Shown here piece by piece: positions 44,895 to 57,700 of a stretch of 64,000 bases of DNA. Positions within the stretch are counted from its first letter, which is position 1, and the number at the start of each line of letters is the position of its first letter. A program made the position numbers and the translations under genes. Source of the DNA: Trematomus loennbergii (Eukaryota > Chordata > Actinopteri > Perciformes > Nototheniidae); assembly GCA_012861695.1 (NCBI GenBank), contig JAAOOA010000027.1:248001-312000 (forward strand). The letters are read 5' to 3'. Under the pieces are notes generated by a model. The model saw only the letters and a list, made by a program, of their open reading frames with translations. It was not told the origin of the DNA and made no database searches.

Positions 44895-47800
44895 TTAATT
44901 CTTCCCTCTCGCCTCTACTTTAAAGCCGTGGTAGGTGAAGGGTTCCAGGACGGGGCTGCAGGCTCTTGAGCAAGGCAGGCCATCTTGTTGCTGTCACAGC
45001 TGTCCTCGCTGCCGGGGCCAGGTACACCGAATCAACGGAGTGGATGGACGGGTCCTCGTCAAAGTAGTTGTGGGGCCGCAGCAGGACCCGCCCCCGTTTC
45101 CTACGGTTACCGTGTTGGGGATGTCCTCGGCGTGAGGGATGTGAAGGAAGCCGGTGGTCACCAGGCAACCAGGTCCTAGGGAAAATGAAAAAAAGAGGTT
45201 GGATTAGGCAAGGACATTATTTTTAAATGTGAGGAAGGTTTTTAAATGAGAAGCCCACCCTAGGGCTGTGCGATTATGGCAAAAATCATAATCACGATTA
45301 TTTTGGTCAATAATTGATATCACGATTATTAAATACGATTATTCATTGACTTTGAAAACATCCATTTATTGAACTTTTAAACAAATACAAATAATAATTT
45401 GAACAGTATCTTTTTAACTGTTGATTTCCCTGAACGTATAATTCAACTGAAAAACCAATACAAAATAAATAAATGATACATGTATATCTACATTTAAATA
45501 AATAATATCAAAATAATAAATACCAATAAACAAGATCAACAAATATTTTGGAGCGCACTTCAACAAGCTACTAAACATATATAAATATGATAAATACAAA
45601 TAAATGTGATCAAATATGTTGCAGTGCACTGTCACAACCTAGCAAAGCAAAATAATCGTTTTTTTCGATTATGTTGTTTTCGTAATTGTGGCAGGCCAAA
45701 ATCGTAATTGCGATTAAAATACGATTAATTGCACAGCCCTAGCCCACCCCAAACACTCGCCTGGTTTTCGATGCTTTCGTTGTCTCAATGTACTTGCTGA
45801 AGTCCACAGCTGGATTCCAGATGTCATGCTGGTTGTACAGACTGCCGCAGCTCTGCTCAGAGTCCTTCTGCTTTGTGATGGCCACCTTATACCTGGGGAG
45901 GTAAAGATTAATGAGATCCGGTGAACAAACACTCCTTTTCCACCCAGATGGTTCCAGAGGTGGTGCCTGATTGCCAACCAGTTTTTTTGTGTTTCCACTG
46001 CAGTGCTGCTGGATCTTGTCCCTGAAAACTGGTTCAACTTCAGAACCACCAATCTACTAGAGTTAGACCATCAGGAAGTGCATACGTCAGAGGCTGAGGC
46101 GGAGCTACAGCAGATCTTTGAGAGTAGAAACGTTTTTGAAGAAGTAGTATCGCCCGGATCGCAAAATGTCTAGAACATGACCACACATATATCTAAACAT
46201 TGCGCAACATTAACAAGACATAAATGTTATTTTTCACCAGACTTTTAATTAAAACATCCTTTGCTATAATGTTGTACTTACTCATTCAAAGCATTTTTGG
46301 TGAATAATTAATATGCCTGCCCAAGTACAATTTGGATTTTCTGCCCTAAATCCTGTTATTGTTTATTTAGATCTGGTTGATTGGCCTAGGCTAAAATCAT
46401 CTATGCCATATTGTTACGACCCTAAATTCACATTATACCTTATTCACTGCATTATATTGCCAAACACTAGCAATGGTGGAGCTAGAGCGCTGTACGACTC
46501 CTGCGGTTGTCAAGTGCCGCTGAACTGCACTGAACTAACGTCACCCTGGAGAGTATAAAGCTCAAAAAGCCGAGCTTTTAATCAAATCTGGCTTCGAAAG
46601 TTTAAAGCAACATGAGCACCGCTCCAATGTAGTCCGCCATTGTTGTTATTGTGAGGAATATTCACACTGGCTTTGCAGCATTGTAAGCTGTGACATCATG
46701 ACGTGGCTCATCTGGGGCTCTGGAAAGCAAACTGGTTCTTTAATGGTTTGTAATGGCGCATTTCCACCATGCCGCGGAGCGCGGTTTAAGCGTGCCGTGT
46801 CGTGCCAGGCCCGTTTTTGGTTGCGTTTCCACTATGCCTAGTTCCGGCCGGGGCTACTTTTTCACCTTTTTTCTGGCTCGACAAAATCGTGGTTCTATCG
46901 GGGCCAACAAACAGGGCTGAGTCGGGCTGAGTTTGCTAAACTAGAGAGAGAATCGCTGGCAAGGGGGCTACAACTACAACAAGATGAACATATTTGACCG
47001 TGATTTAATTGTAATACATGTTTCAAAATGATGCCAAAGGAACAACATACTGATACCGGTTAGTAAAAACCATGAATTAATGCTTTGACAAGTCTGCAAA
47101 CAGACGGCAGGCGAAAAACCTTTTAAAATGCGCGTTGTCTAAATGGAGATCGGCTAAGCTAACGCAATATATGCGCCGACTGTCCACACTCACAACAACG
47201 GCCTATACAGACATAAATAAACCAGCGACTGTACTCACCATGACACAGGCAGTCTGTGGTTTGTACTTGTTTAACTTTTGTCTAGTTTCTGAACAGATAT
47301 GAGTTTCTTGAGTGCTAACAGCTAACGGCTGATGTTGTTTTTCGGGGGTGCTCATTGAAGATGACGTCACAGCTCCGCCTACACTGCGTTACTATAGATA
47401 CTACCCCAGTTCCTAAACTGTAATGGAAGCGCAGCATTAAAGTGAGCTGGGCCTAACAAGGCCTAACAAGGCCTAACAAAACCGTACTAAGTCGAGCGAG
47501 GCCTGCGGTGGAAATGCGCCATAAGTAAGTTTAACCAACAGAGAACCAAACCAGCCCCAGCACTGGAACTAGAACGGAACTAATTTCTGTAAAAAACAAA
47601 AAGGGTAAAAATGAAGAGGAATCACTTCTGGTCTGAGCTATGTTGTGTAGCTGCTGTGGCCTCAGGTCTATCATTCCCTCAGGGAGACTGGTTCCTCACC
47701 TGGCCCAGGACATGGCCCTCTCCTCGGCCTGGCTCTCGGGGAGATGGTCCCCTGTGTAACTGAACACCTGCAGCCTGTAGGAGCGCTGGTGGCCCCAGCG

Positions 47801-50800
47801 GTTGGTCTTGTTGCTGGAGATGTGGAGGTAGCGCGGAGTCTTGGTGTCCTGACGCAGAGCTGCCTCCTGTGGGAAACCAAATATATAAAACATGTAAGAT
47901 ACTTTGGCTGGAAGTGAACACCAAAGTCACTGAGAAAACAGACTAACAATGGTCTTTACATTTTTTTGAAACGTCATATGTTATATCATCATTAAGCAAG
48001 AACATCAACAGCGAACATATTAATCTGGCTGAATCTGTTACTCTAGGGCAGGGGTCGCCAACCCTTGGCACGGTATGGCATGGTTACGGTGCCGCGTGCC
48101 AATGGTGGCACGCGGCACCGTAACCAGTGGCACACTAGGAATAAGTGGAATAAGTGTGCAAAATATTTAAATTTTATTTTCGGATCCTGAACGAGACCGC
48201 CACCAGAGCGCGTCTCCCCGTTACCTGCAGAAGGAAGCCATGCACGCAGCGCAGCCCCGCTCTCTTTAACTCCAGGCGACTTGCTGCCGCTTTCCTCCGT
48301 AGTGCAGTGCTGATCGTTTGACCACAGAGGAAAGCACTTCACAAATTGCAGTACCCATAAGGAGCTGTACAAATGCCGCAGTTTTTGCATGGCTGTGTCT
48401 TTAGTTGAAAGCCCAGTGGCGATCTGCTCATCTCTCATCGAAATAACATGCTACACAGGGGCGGACTGGCCATCTGTGTGTTCTGGAGAATCACAGAACG
48501 GACGATCGTCCTTATTATTATGCTGTTTAAACCAATTATTTAAATTAGTTTGTTAAATTCTGCATCATGTAAGTTAGGGATGCTCCGATCAATCGGCCGC
48601 CACTAGTGGAGCCCCTCAGCACCCCCTCCTTCCCGCGTCCATTCGCGATGTCTTTCTGTCTCGCAGATCCCACGCAGCAAGCAGGAAATGAACCCAGCTC
48701 ACACTGTCCGCTCCTCGCAGCAGAGAGCCGCGCAACGTCCCGCCAACACGGCACCCAGACCCCACGCAGCATTCTCATCTGTTTGTCATTACTGGTGTCA
48801 TTTTCTGGTTGCTAACGCCATTGTAAACATAATCACTGATGTTCGCTGTAACGGTGGTGGACTCATCAGAACAGAGTGGGCGAGCTGACCAATCAGAGCA
48901 CAGTGGGCTCAGGGAGGGGGGGGCAGGAGCTCCAACAAGCCGTGTAGGACAGAGAGTGAATACACATACTATACAGAGATGCTGTATGAGAAACCAATGT
49001 GAGTTTGGAAAATTGCACAATATAAATATATTCTAGTAGACCTCAACAATGGAATTATGATCAATAGAAATGGCCATGACATGGGACCTTTAAGAATTCT
49101 CTAAATATAACATGTTTCCACTTTGCTATACCTGCTATGTGAGGGCAATTAAATACATGAATCTTAGCAGAAGGAAACTGTTTCAAGCAGAATGAATGTG
49201 GTTTAAATTATTCTGCTGGTTAACCGTATTGGCTTTCTGTCAATGTAACAATGTTAACCTTCCTGTGTCCTTGGGTCAAATTTGACCCCTTCCCAAATGT
49301 TTTGTGTCAGGATAAAATGTTTATTTTATGTTAGTTCCAGAAAAATAACAGATTTGCTTGTACACCACGTTTTTCCAAGAGAAATAATTATGATCACTTT
49401 CATTAGGTTTTGGGATTTTATTCAAATGTATAGCATCTGTGGTCTTCTGGGGTCAATTTTGCAGAATAATTCAAAAATGTTTCCTTTTTAAACTCAGAAA
49501 TTAGGTTTGATTTGTGTAAATTAGTTCTAATGACCATACATTCCCAAAACAAGAGTACAACTTTTTGTAATAATTAGGAATAAAGTTGCCTTAAAGGGTG
49601 TAACATAGATTTGGGTGATTATTTATACTATATGCTTTATAAATAATCCAACCGGGAGGACAAAAGTTGATAGGAAGACAACACAAGGGTTAAATACCTG
49701 CTCTGTTTGAAGCTGCTTCTCCACCACCTTAGGGATCATGGTATAGCGTTCAGGCATCCAGGGCATTGAGACATTCACAAACTCCATGTCCTTGGTCTGG
49801 AATACATTCTCCACTCCTGGAGAAGAGACACATTGACTACACCTTATTTTCATTTGACTTTCTCCAATGATGCTTGTTTATAGTTTTTTAATTGCATTCT
49901 GACATGCTCAAGTTCCTAAAAAAAATCCTATTACACTCACCTAAAACATCAATGTCCACTTTGAAGTTGATAAAATGGGTGTGGATATTTCCTGTGACAT
50001 TTTCGGCCACTTGGTGACCAAACGGAAAGTTGTCCTTCAACGCGAATGAAGAGGCGATGTAGCCGGTGGCGTGGACCTTGGCCTCCACTGACCCGCTCTG
50101 GTAGAAGATGAAGTCCCACATGTAGTCATAGTTTCCGATAGCTGTGATGGTCCTAAACACTAACGCGCTGTTTGCCAGCCCTCCGTAACTGTTGAAGACA
50201 ATCTCAGAGAAGTGCCTCCGCAGAGGACGGCCCATGTCATGCTCAAAGACGCAGATTGAATTTCTGAGTCTTCGTGGTACACCAGTGTCCAACAAGTGGA
50301 ATGTGTCTATGAAGGTGGCTGAATAAGGGCAGTCGACCCCCCTGACCAACTCATAGGCACACCGACCAATGCCCAAGCTGCCGTCGAGGTACTTGGTGAG
50401 CATGAGATTTGGGGTGACAGACCCATAAACTGACATGGCCTCCTGAACGCTTAGCTCATAGATGATCCTCTCTCCTCTAAAACGGACATCAAAAACTCTC
50501 ATGCCTCGTAGAGGGCTCAGACCAAAGGCAAAGCTCCAGTCAAGGTATACGATGTGGTTATTCTTAATACTGAATCGCTCTCCTTGGGCGTAAAACTGCT
50601 GGGGCCCAACGCCCGTGGGTTTGTTCCTGGGTTTGAGCGAGGCGTAATTCGGCACAGCTTTGTAGATGATTTTCGGAACAGTTCCTGCCTCGTATTGCTT
50701 CTTCAGATCCAATATGCTGTCGAAGTACTGACCATTATACAGCACCTTAATCACAAGCCAGGACATGTTATCAGTGCTTTGGTGGTTGCACAATATCTCA

Positions 50801-51512
50801 AAACCTACAGGGTGGATGAAGAAGCCCTCTTCATTTCGACAAAGGGAATACCAGGTCTGTCTGTCACCGGACTTGACTCCACTGGGCATGTTTGGGTAGT
50901 AAGCAGAGTTTGCAGATGCGTCTATACCAAAACTGTCTAACAGTAGAGTACTGATTGGTTTAAGTACATGTTGCAGAAACTTTATTATCAGAATGTGTTC
51001 CCCAGCATTTACCGGGCGTGCAGTCAAAGGGATCTCCCTTCCATATCTTTCCAAGGTAACATCGTAGTGGTAGGTTGGGTTGGGGAGCGGGCCCCCAAAT
51101 ATTCACTTATGTTGTTGTTCATGCCATGAAAAACCACAGCGGTTGCCTCTCTTGCCGGTGTTGGGCCGTTACTATCCAGATGGTTTAAAACATCCAGCTT
51201 TTTAGGCAGGGAGAGATCGATCATGTAGAGGTAGTCAACTGAAGGAGGCGACAATGGGTCAGTTGAGATGCTCATCCCTGGGATCTTGGTCATGTAGTCA
51301 CTCACCTGATGAAACTCTTCCACTGAGAGGTCAGCGAAGACAGCGCTACGCTCATCGTGCACCACAGGTTGTCCTAGGTTTACCTGTCGGGCAGGGCACT
51401 TCGGAGTCCGTCGGGTGTTGAGCCATATCAAGAGACAGTTACCTATCAATGAGGCAACAACTACAAGAACCAGAATGCCTTTTAGCACATTGGAAATAGT
51501 TTTAGAGACCAT
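44895..51512 (-). CDS. aoc2: Membrane copper amine oxidase, copy 2 (AOC2/AOC3 type)
   Basis: Minus-strand exons: 51512-49941, 49816-49698, 47866-47700, 45892-45761, 45175-44895; about 758 residues after allowing for six missing bases. Seen: membrane segment at about residues 10-31, Asp in [12 protein letters not shown], cofactor Tyr in IGNYDYMWD, copper His in [12 protein letters not shown], and the third His in [10 protein letters not shown]. One-base losses: about 51094 (exon 1), 45783 (exon 4), and 45161, 45087, 45012 and 44962 (exon 5). In each case copy 1 gives the intact reading, and the corrected exon 5 length (285 nt) is an exact multiple of three. The C-terminus differs from copy 1 ([12 protein letters not shown]). 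Intron 4 uses a GC donor (cag/gcgagt). The exon 2 donor abuts a MITE. It is convergent with copy 1. Expected role: extracellular oxidation of primary amines. Confidence 0.92.
45261..45741. mobile_element. hAT MITE in intron 4 of amine oxidase copy 2
   Basis: 481 bp; starts tagggctgtgcgattatggc, ends gattaattgcacagcccta, flanked by gcccaccc at 45253-45260 and 45742-45749. Confidence 0.9.
45893..46753. other. Intron 3 of amine oxidase copy 2, unassigned part
   Basis: No element with clear ends. Short mirror-like strings with the neighbouring MITE (ggttctttaatgg) suggest further old insertions. Confidence 0.35.
46754..47521. mobile_element. PIF/Harbinger-like MITE in intron 3 of amine oxidase copy 2
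   Basis: 768 bp; starts tggcgcatttccaccatgcc, ends gcggtggaaatgcgcca, target duplication taa at 46751-46753 and 47522-47524. Confidence 0.8.
48082..48125. repeat. Perfect 20-bp inverted repeat, 4-nt loop
   Basis: Left arm ggttacggtgccgcgtgcca (48082-48101), loop atgg, right arm 48106-48125 its exact reverse complement. It lies just inside a hAT-like start (caggggtcgccaaccc at 48049), in intron 2 of amine oxidase copy 2. Confidence 0.95.
48901..49093 (+). mobile_element. TTAA MITE family C, right-end fragment (copy 2)
   Basis: Matches the last 190 bp of 41407-42085 from gggctcagggaggggggggc to catgacatgggacctttaa. Confidence 0.8.
49254..49693. mobile_element. TTAA-flanked MITE at the exon 2 splice donor of amine oxidase copy 2
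   Basis: 440 bp; left end ttaaccttcctgtgtccttg, right end gaagacaacacaagggttaa. Its right TTAA (49690-49693) begins four bases into intron 2, whose donor is cag/gtat at 49697-49694. Confidence 0.8.
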
Positions 51513-53371
51513 TTCTCTGCAGCTGTAGAACAGTTTGAGTCAAGGAGAGGAAATGGTTGCTTTTAAGCAGCCTATGTAAAGGGGTGGCCAGTGGATTTAT
51601 TGTTTTATGGTTTTATGGTTTTATTTTTCACACAATCACCACATTCAAGACCCTCCTCAAAACCCACCTGTTCAGATCAGCCTACTCACTCTAGTGCTTC
51701 CTATCATCTGTTTCCCCTGAATAACCTGTGCCTATCATTTGTGTCCACTTTAATTGTCTTCTCCATGATGGTATGTTTGTGTTTTTATCATGTTATGAAT
51801 ATTTAACAAATTGTACGGTGTCCTTGGGTGTGATGAAAGGTGCAACCTGAGAAGTGTTTCTTTTGATAAGAGCAATGGAACCTTTGATAAGATAACGCAT
51901 TAACCATGTACAGTGGCGAATTTAAGGTTGTGTCAAGGGCAGGAGCGGACAAAGAAAGGGGACCAGCTGCATGGGGGTAGCATTTTCTATCTAAATATTC
52001 TTTGGGCCATTTTGCCTTTGTTAAAGATAGGACGGATTTACTTTAAATTTTAACAGGTCGAAATCCTAACAACTTGTATTGACCCGCTGACTATTAATCT
52101 TGAGCCATCAGGTCAAAAATTGTTTTGTTTTCCAAACTAATAACCCTGCATCTAATTTATGGGCTGGCACAACATTTAGTTCCTTTGCATCGCCACTGTG
52201 AGTTAAACATTTCAATATGTGCAATTATTTTGTTTATGACCAAATACGCCAGCTAAGGATGTTTCCACCAACCTCAGCTGTTTTTTGTGTTTAATGATGG
52301 CCCAGATAGGATAAATAAATAAAGTGACCAACATTTACTGATACAGTACATTCACATGACTATCAGAAACAATAGGTTACAAAGGTACACTGACATGAGC
52401 TGGCTCTTCACTTTTCATGCAGAGGAAACAGTTTATCTCAGCTGTAAAGCTAATGTTTAATGAATTTACAACCAAGGTCAGATCAATACTGAAAGGCTTT
52501 CACTGTGACTGCTATGACACCATGATGTGAGCAAAAAAAGATTAGATAAGCCAATCATAAAGTTTTACAATATCATTATTGTTGAAGAAACCTGTACACC
52601 ATACCAAACTTCAAAAGATGAATAGACTAATTGACCTTTGTGCTAATATCCATTATGAAAGCTCAAAATACAAGGACATAGACATTTGACTCCCAGAATC
52701 TACTAATCATAATGATTTTATTATGAAAAATAATGATTCTCAAAAAAATGACACTAACCAAAGAACAAAAGTGTGTCACGAAAATGATGTTAGCTTCAAG
52801 CATAGGTGACGGGTGAGGCTCAGGCTAAGGATCGCTGATATTTGACCAACTATGATACCAGTTTTAAACACACAGAGGACGTAATTATGTTAATAGAAGT
52901 TACTCCATGCAGTTCATTACCCGCCGCCGCAGCATTCAAGGCTGTTTTACCTGGAGAGCAAAGCATGCAACTGCCCTGGGACCCTCAATTCACACCAAAA
53001 ACCCTAGGTCCACCACACACACACATTACAAATTGAACTGGAAAAGACCTTAAGGTGGCTTTGGCTTTTTTAAGTTTTAAGTTTAAACACCTTTTAATTA
53101 TTTGAGTTGATGTAACAGTGCTTTTTCCCAGTGTAGGTGTACTAAATGATAACAGCGGTAATAACTGAAACAATTTAATGAAACTCCTTGACAAAATACC
53201 AGAACCACAGGAAAATAATGTGAATTCATGGGTTACTATTTTGATTTTTTTAAGCAATATTTGACTGGCCCGAGTGCGCAAGTGGAAAGTACGATCTGCT
53301 GGCCCGGAGTGTTTAAATAATCCATTTATAACATCGAGCCCTGATATATATATTTATATTAACAAAGGTAG
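51513..53371. other. Upstream flank of amine oxidase copy 2
   Basis: The presumed promoter and 5' UTR lie just above 51512, but no TATA box or clear motif can be defended. 51590-51700 has a triplicated ttttatgg string and a segment resembling the 3' part of a non-LTR element (cacctgttcagatcagcct). The remainder is unassigned. Confidence 0.35.
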
Positions 53372-53527
53372 TTAAAGGTGGGGTAGGCAATTTTGGAGAA
53401 ACCAGCTCGAGTGCGCTAGAAAGCACTTAAGATATTCATTGCTATCGGGATGTTAAGAGCATTCCATGGAATATAACAAAAAGTGTATCTCAAGCCGGTT
53501 TCTCAAACTTACCTACCCCACCTTTAA
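53372..53527. mobile_element. TTAA-flanked MITE, family D copy 2 (internally deleted)
   Basis: 156 bp with the same ends as 33728-34115 (ttaaaggtggggtaggcaat and cttaccta...cctttaa), lacking the middle. Confidence 0.8.
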
Positions 53528-53843
53528 AGTAAAAATTCCAATAAAATATCAAATAAAAAAGAAAACTAACATTTATATAAATATAAGAAATTAAATTAAA
53601 AAAAAGTCCAATCAAATAGTAAAATCAAATAGAGTAAACATATTTTATAAAGCTAAAAATGTAAAGTAAAGATGTGCACATTATGCTACAATATAACAAT
53701 ATATACGGTGCTGTATTAGTATATGTAAATATATGCTGTGAACACATCATCAGAGTGATTGGTATGCAAACTTGGTAAATGTTGCACCATTTGTAAAGTA
53801 CTGATTAAAAGATAAAAGTATATTCTCTTGAATGTAATCCCAG

Positions 53844-53852
53844 CACACACCA

Positions 53853-53927
<75 letters not shown>

Positions 53928-53953
53928 GCGCGCGCGCGCGGCGCGCGCACACA

Positions 53954-53984
<31 letters not shown>

Positions 53985-54017
53985 ACCCACACACACACAC
54001 CACCACACACACAACAC

Positions 54018-54046
<29 letters not shown>
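53844..54046. repeat. Compound microsatellite (CACG)n-(GC)n-(CA)n
   Basis: About 85 bp of acgc units, then cg repeats at about 53926-53948, then an interrupted ca repeat to 54046. Three long frames here (CVCV, RACV, THAR proteins) are repeat artefacts. Confidence 0.95.
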
Positions 54047-54048
<2 letters not shown>

Positions 54049-54205
54049 TAGATGATGGTGGACTCCACGTTTGCTCTAGTGGTGAAGCCATGAGGATCCT
54101 GGGTGATGGCCAGAGGTAAAATGAGAGATTTTACGACAAGCAAAACATACGCATAAACCCCTGCATGTCTGTCAATAAACACATGAATGCAACAGTACCA
54201 AAGCA

Positions 54206-54388
54206 GAGGTGGCAAGTAATTAAGTACATTACTCTTAAGTATTTAAGTACTTACTTAAGTATCATTTGAGATACTTATACTTGAGTTTTTGCATTTTTTG
54301 CTACCTTGTATCTTTACTCCACTACATTTATTTAATACCTTTAGTTACTTTACAGGTTTGGATTAATGATGTGAAATATAATCAACAC
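54206..54388. mobile_element. hAT-type MITE family E, truncated
   Basis: Starts cagaggtggcaagtaattaa; cut at 54389 by the TTAA of a family A MITE. Confidence 0.7.
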
Positions 54389-54534
54389 TTAAAGGGGACC
54401 TATCATGCAAAATGCACTTTTGTACGTCTTTTATACATGAATATGTGTCCCCGGTGTTCCAGGGAACTCACCAAGTGTCAGAAAACACAACCCTCTCTAT
54501 TTTCCTCCATACCCAAATCTCTAAAAAGGGGCTG
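54389..54534 (-). mobile_element. TTAA MITE family A, truncated copy
   Basis: Starts ttaaaggggacctatcatgc like 27686 and stops at ctctaaaaaggggctg, where piggyBac-derived sequence begins. Confidence 0.8.
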
Positions 54535-54760
54535 GTAGGGATGGTAGACTAAAAGCTTTAGGAATCCAAAGTACAACATATAATAAGTACCCTGTATCAA
54601 GATTGATGCAAAACAAGTGACATTTGACCTTTTTAGAGAGATTTAGCAAAAAGAAACCACTTCTGGGGTCATTTGGGTGGATTTTCCATATCTCTGGCCC
54701 CCTTGTTCGATTTTGATGGTTGACACCTCTTTCTGACCGTAGAGCCAATAGAATCGAAGG
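54535..54760. mobile_element. piggyBac-like fragment
   Basis: agactaaaagctttaggaat ... caagattgatgcaaaacaag matches 37963-38045 in the piggyBac element at 37679-40280. No target duplication at its junction with the MITE. Confidence 0.65.
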
Positions 54761-57700
54761 GGAGTCAGGCCTGGTCCTCCTTCATCAGGCCTGGTCCTCC
54801 TCGCAGAGGAAAGACCCTCAGTCCTCTCCAAACCAACAGACAGGACGTCCATCACACGGAGGTTTCTCCCTGAAGTCTCTGCAGCTCTCGGGACACCACG
54901 CTGTCTCAATCCGTCCACTCCACACTGAATATGAGAGGGGAAAAATGAAAATAATAAATGCTTTAGACAATAAGAAATATAAAGTTGACTGTTGAGTTGC
55001 TCAGTTTTTTTAGATTGTCAATACTATTACTGTATAACTAATATCTCAGGTTAAGAGGCACATTCAAATAAAGATTGGTCTTTAAATACATTTTGTCTTT
55101 TGAATTGTTTGTCTAAAGTCAAGGATCTAGAACTGTACTTGTAGTTTTAATGATACAGTCTGGTTATAATGCTGTTTGGAGGAGGCCTCACAGGTAAGAG
55201 CACTAACTAGCTACCATCACATGTACCTTAGCTTAACTTAAATGTTTTAAACGTATAATTAAGTGATAGCAAAATATAAATAACTAATGTCATGCAAACA
55301 TATTAATATTTGCTTGATTCCAGTGTTGAATTTAGCACAATTGCATACAAACGTTAAGGGATTTTAAGATTCTGAAGTATTATGCTAAAAACTCAATAAC
55401 TTAGATTATTATTTATAGTTTTGCTGAATAGTTTCATGTCCGCTTACCTTAGAAACGTAAAATGCGACGGCAGTGTGCAGACGGGGAGCATGTTAGCTTA
55501 GCTTGGTAGCTTGAGCTAGCTCTGGAACTTCCAGCTCGGTGGCAGGAGGTCCCGCCTCGGCTCAGCCTCTTTGCCCTTATTTGGATCAGGCTGGAGCAGG
55601 CGGGAGTTAGACTCTGACGTCACTGTTGAGACGTTAGTGGCCGACACCGCCTACTTTAGGCTTCTCTGCAACTCTGCAGAATCCTATGGGTGACGTCACG
55701 GACCCTACGTCCTTTATATATACAGTCTATGATATTACGGCATTTATCGACACCTCCTCGTAATTTGAATGTTTTATTTTGAATGTCTTCACCGGAAGTT
55801 TTGTTAGGCCAACTCTTGAAATATGCTTTCTCATTGCGCTCAGAGGCCTCTAGTGGTCACAGTGCGAAGCTACACCTGGGCCATAAAAACAGCACTGAAA
55901 TAAAATGTGGTCTGATGTCATAGACTTAACTCTCAAATAGATGTTTAGATAGATAGTATCACGTCTCTAAATTGTAGTCATTTAATTTCCTGTATATTTA
56001 TCTTGTATTCTCTATGTATTGCTTAATTTTAACATTATTTGCATATAATCTAGTCGGTGTTATGTTATTCTGCGCTGTAAATTGTTCGTTACCTACGTTT
56101 GCAAATTACCTTAAATTATGTTGTCAGCTTTTTTTCTAAAAAAATCTTATACTAAAACAGAAGTTTTTAGGTTCAGAGTTTCTTTTCTAATCGAATGAAT
56201 ATAACTGTTTCATTCTAAAATAGTGTTAGTATTATTTTGGCAGTTACTTGCTTTTACAGACTGCAATTACATAATTGTAAGTACAAATGATATTGATATA
56301 AATTCAGATATAAAATCGCTTTTCATGTATTATTTATGTAATTGGAAGAGTGATTACATCTGCCTTGGTTTATAATGTCTTATTCTTCGTGGTTGTTTAT
56401 GCATCTAAAGTGCACACGATTCGATTGCAGTGATTGTGGGTAAAGTAGTTTCTGGACACAAGTCAGTTGTAGTTATGAATGTTGTTCAATGGTTTCACAC
56501 TGAAAAGTCTATAAGTAAAAAGTATTATATTAAAGAAAACTGAAGTCAGAACTACGACCCAGTTTTAAAAGGTAAAAACATAATGTCCCACTGGAGGTTG
56601 GCAGCTATAAAACGACTGAGTCATCAATGATTGGTTACGTTGAAATGATTAAACAGGCATACAGAAATTATACCTTGCCCTTGTTTATTGGTAAAATTAC
56701 ATTTTGTTTTGTTTCTTTACCCATTACCCACCCTCCCATTATCCCCCCACCACTCACAGCAGTGGCTGCTGTGCAGGTACTGTTGTGCTAGTTGTTGATG
56801 CCATAACAGGATGACAGTACAGTTGAAAGCAACCCCTCCCTTGATATGAAGAGTAAAAACAAAGACAGAGAAAAGAAAAGGGAATAAAGCTGACGATAAC
56901 ATCTCAATACACAAGATGATGAGACAGAACCAGTGCATTTAATACCATCGATTTCAGAAGAAAAAAAATTAACACGTAAAAAAATCCATCACAAAATAAT
57001 TAAAGTTGACAAAACATCTTGTAGAGATTGGGAAAATATTGTTTTGACAATAACTACTGATTGATTATACACTTGAAAAGTCTGATACAAATACAGCAAT
57101 GTTGTCAACACACAGTTGTGGTTTTGGTCAAGAAAACAAATCTTGCTTTATGTATTTGTCATTGTACACTCATGATTCAAAAACATTACATTAATGCTAA
57201 CATTACTTATGGGGACAATGTAATAAAGTACTATTTACTGTTTATGGTTTGATAACAAAGATGGATGATTGTAAAACCATAAAGGCTTTAAATCAAACTG
57301 AACAGCCTGTGTCATAAGAAGTGGAAGTAATAATAATAATAGTGATAACAATAACAATGTAATAATTCATCTACACATCTTTATCAAGAAGGAATTATCT
57401 GTCCATTCCTGTTCTCCACCTTCTCTCTTCGTCTTTTCTAGGAAGATGACCAGGAACAAGACAGAAAAGTGAAGGGCTGCTGCATGCACCTGGAGGTCTG
57501 AGCAGTGTCATAAGACCATGGAAACACTTAAGAACTTTATGGAGCATGGGGAAGCAGAAGAGAAAGGACAGGGCCAATGAGCCGGTTTATATTCATTCCT
57601 GTTGCTTTCTTTTTTATCTTCTACACAAATACAGAAACAAAAGTGAGCAAGATGGCACTATGTGTCATCTGTGTCAATTACGTTTTTTTTTCCTTCTTCC

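Noticed and set aside
51591..51806. A 71-codon frame upstream of amine oxidase copy 2
   Set aside because: Low-complexity start and similarity to a non-LTR 3' region; no conserved motif.
53716..54091. Overlapping frames of about 80-113 codons rich in Cys/Val, Arg/Ala or Thr/His
   Set aside because: They translate the compound CACG/CA microsatellite in several frames; no conserved protein.
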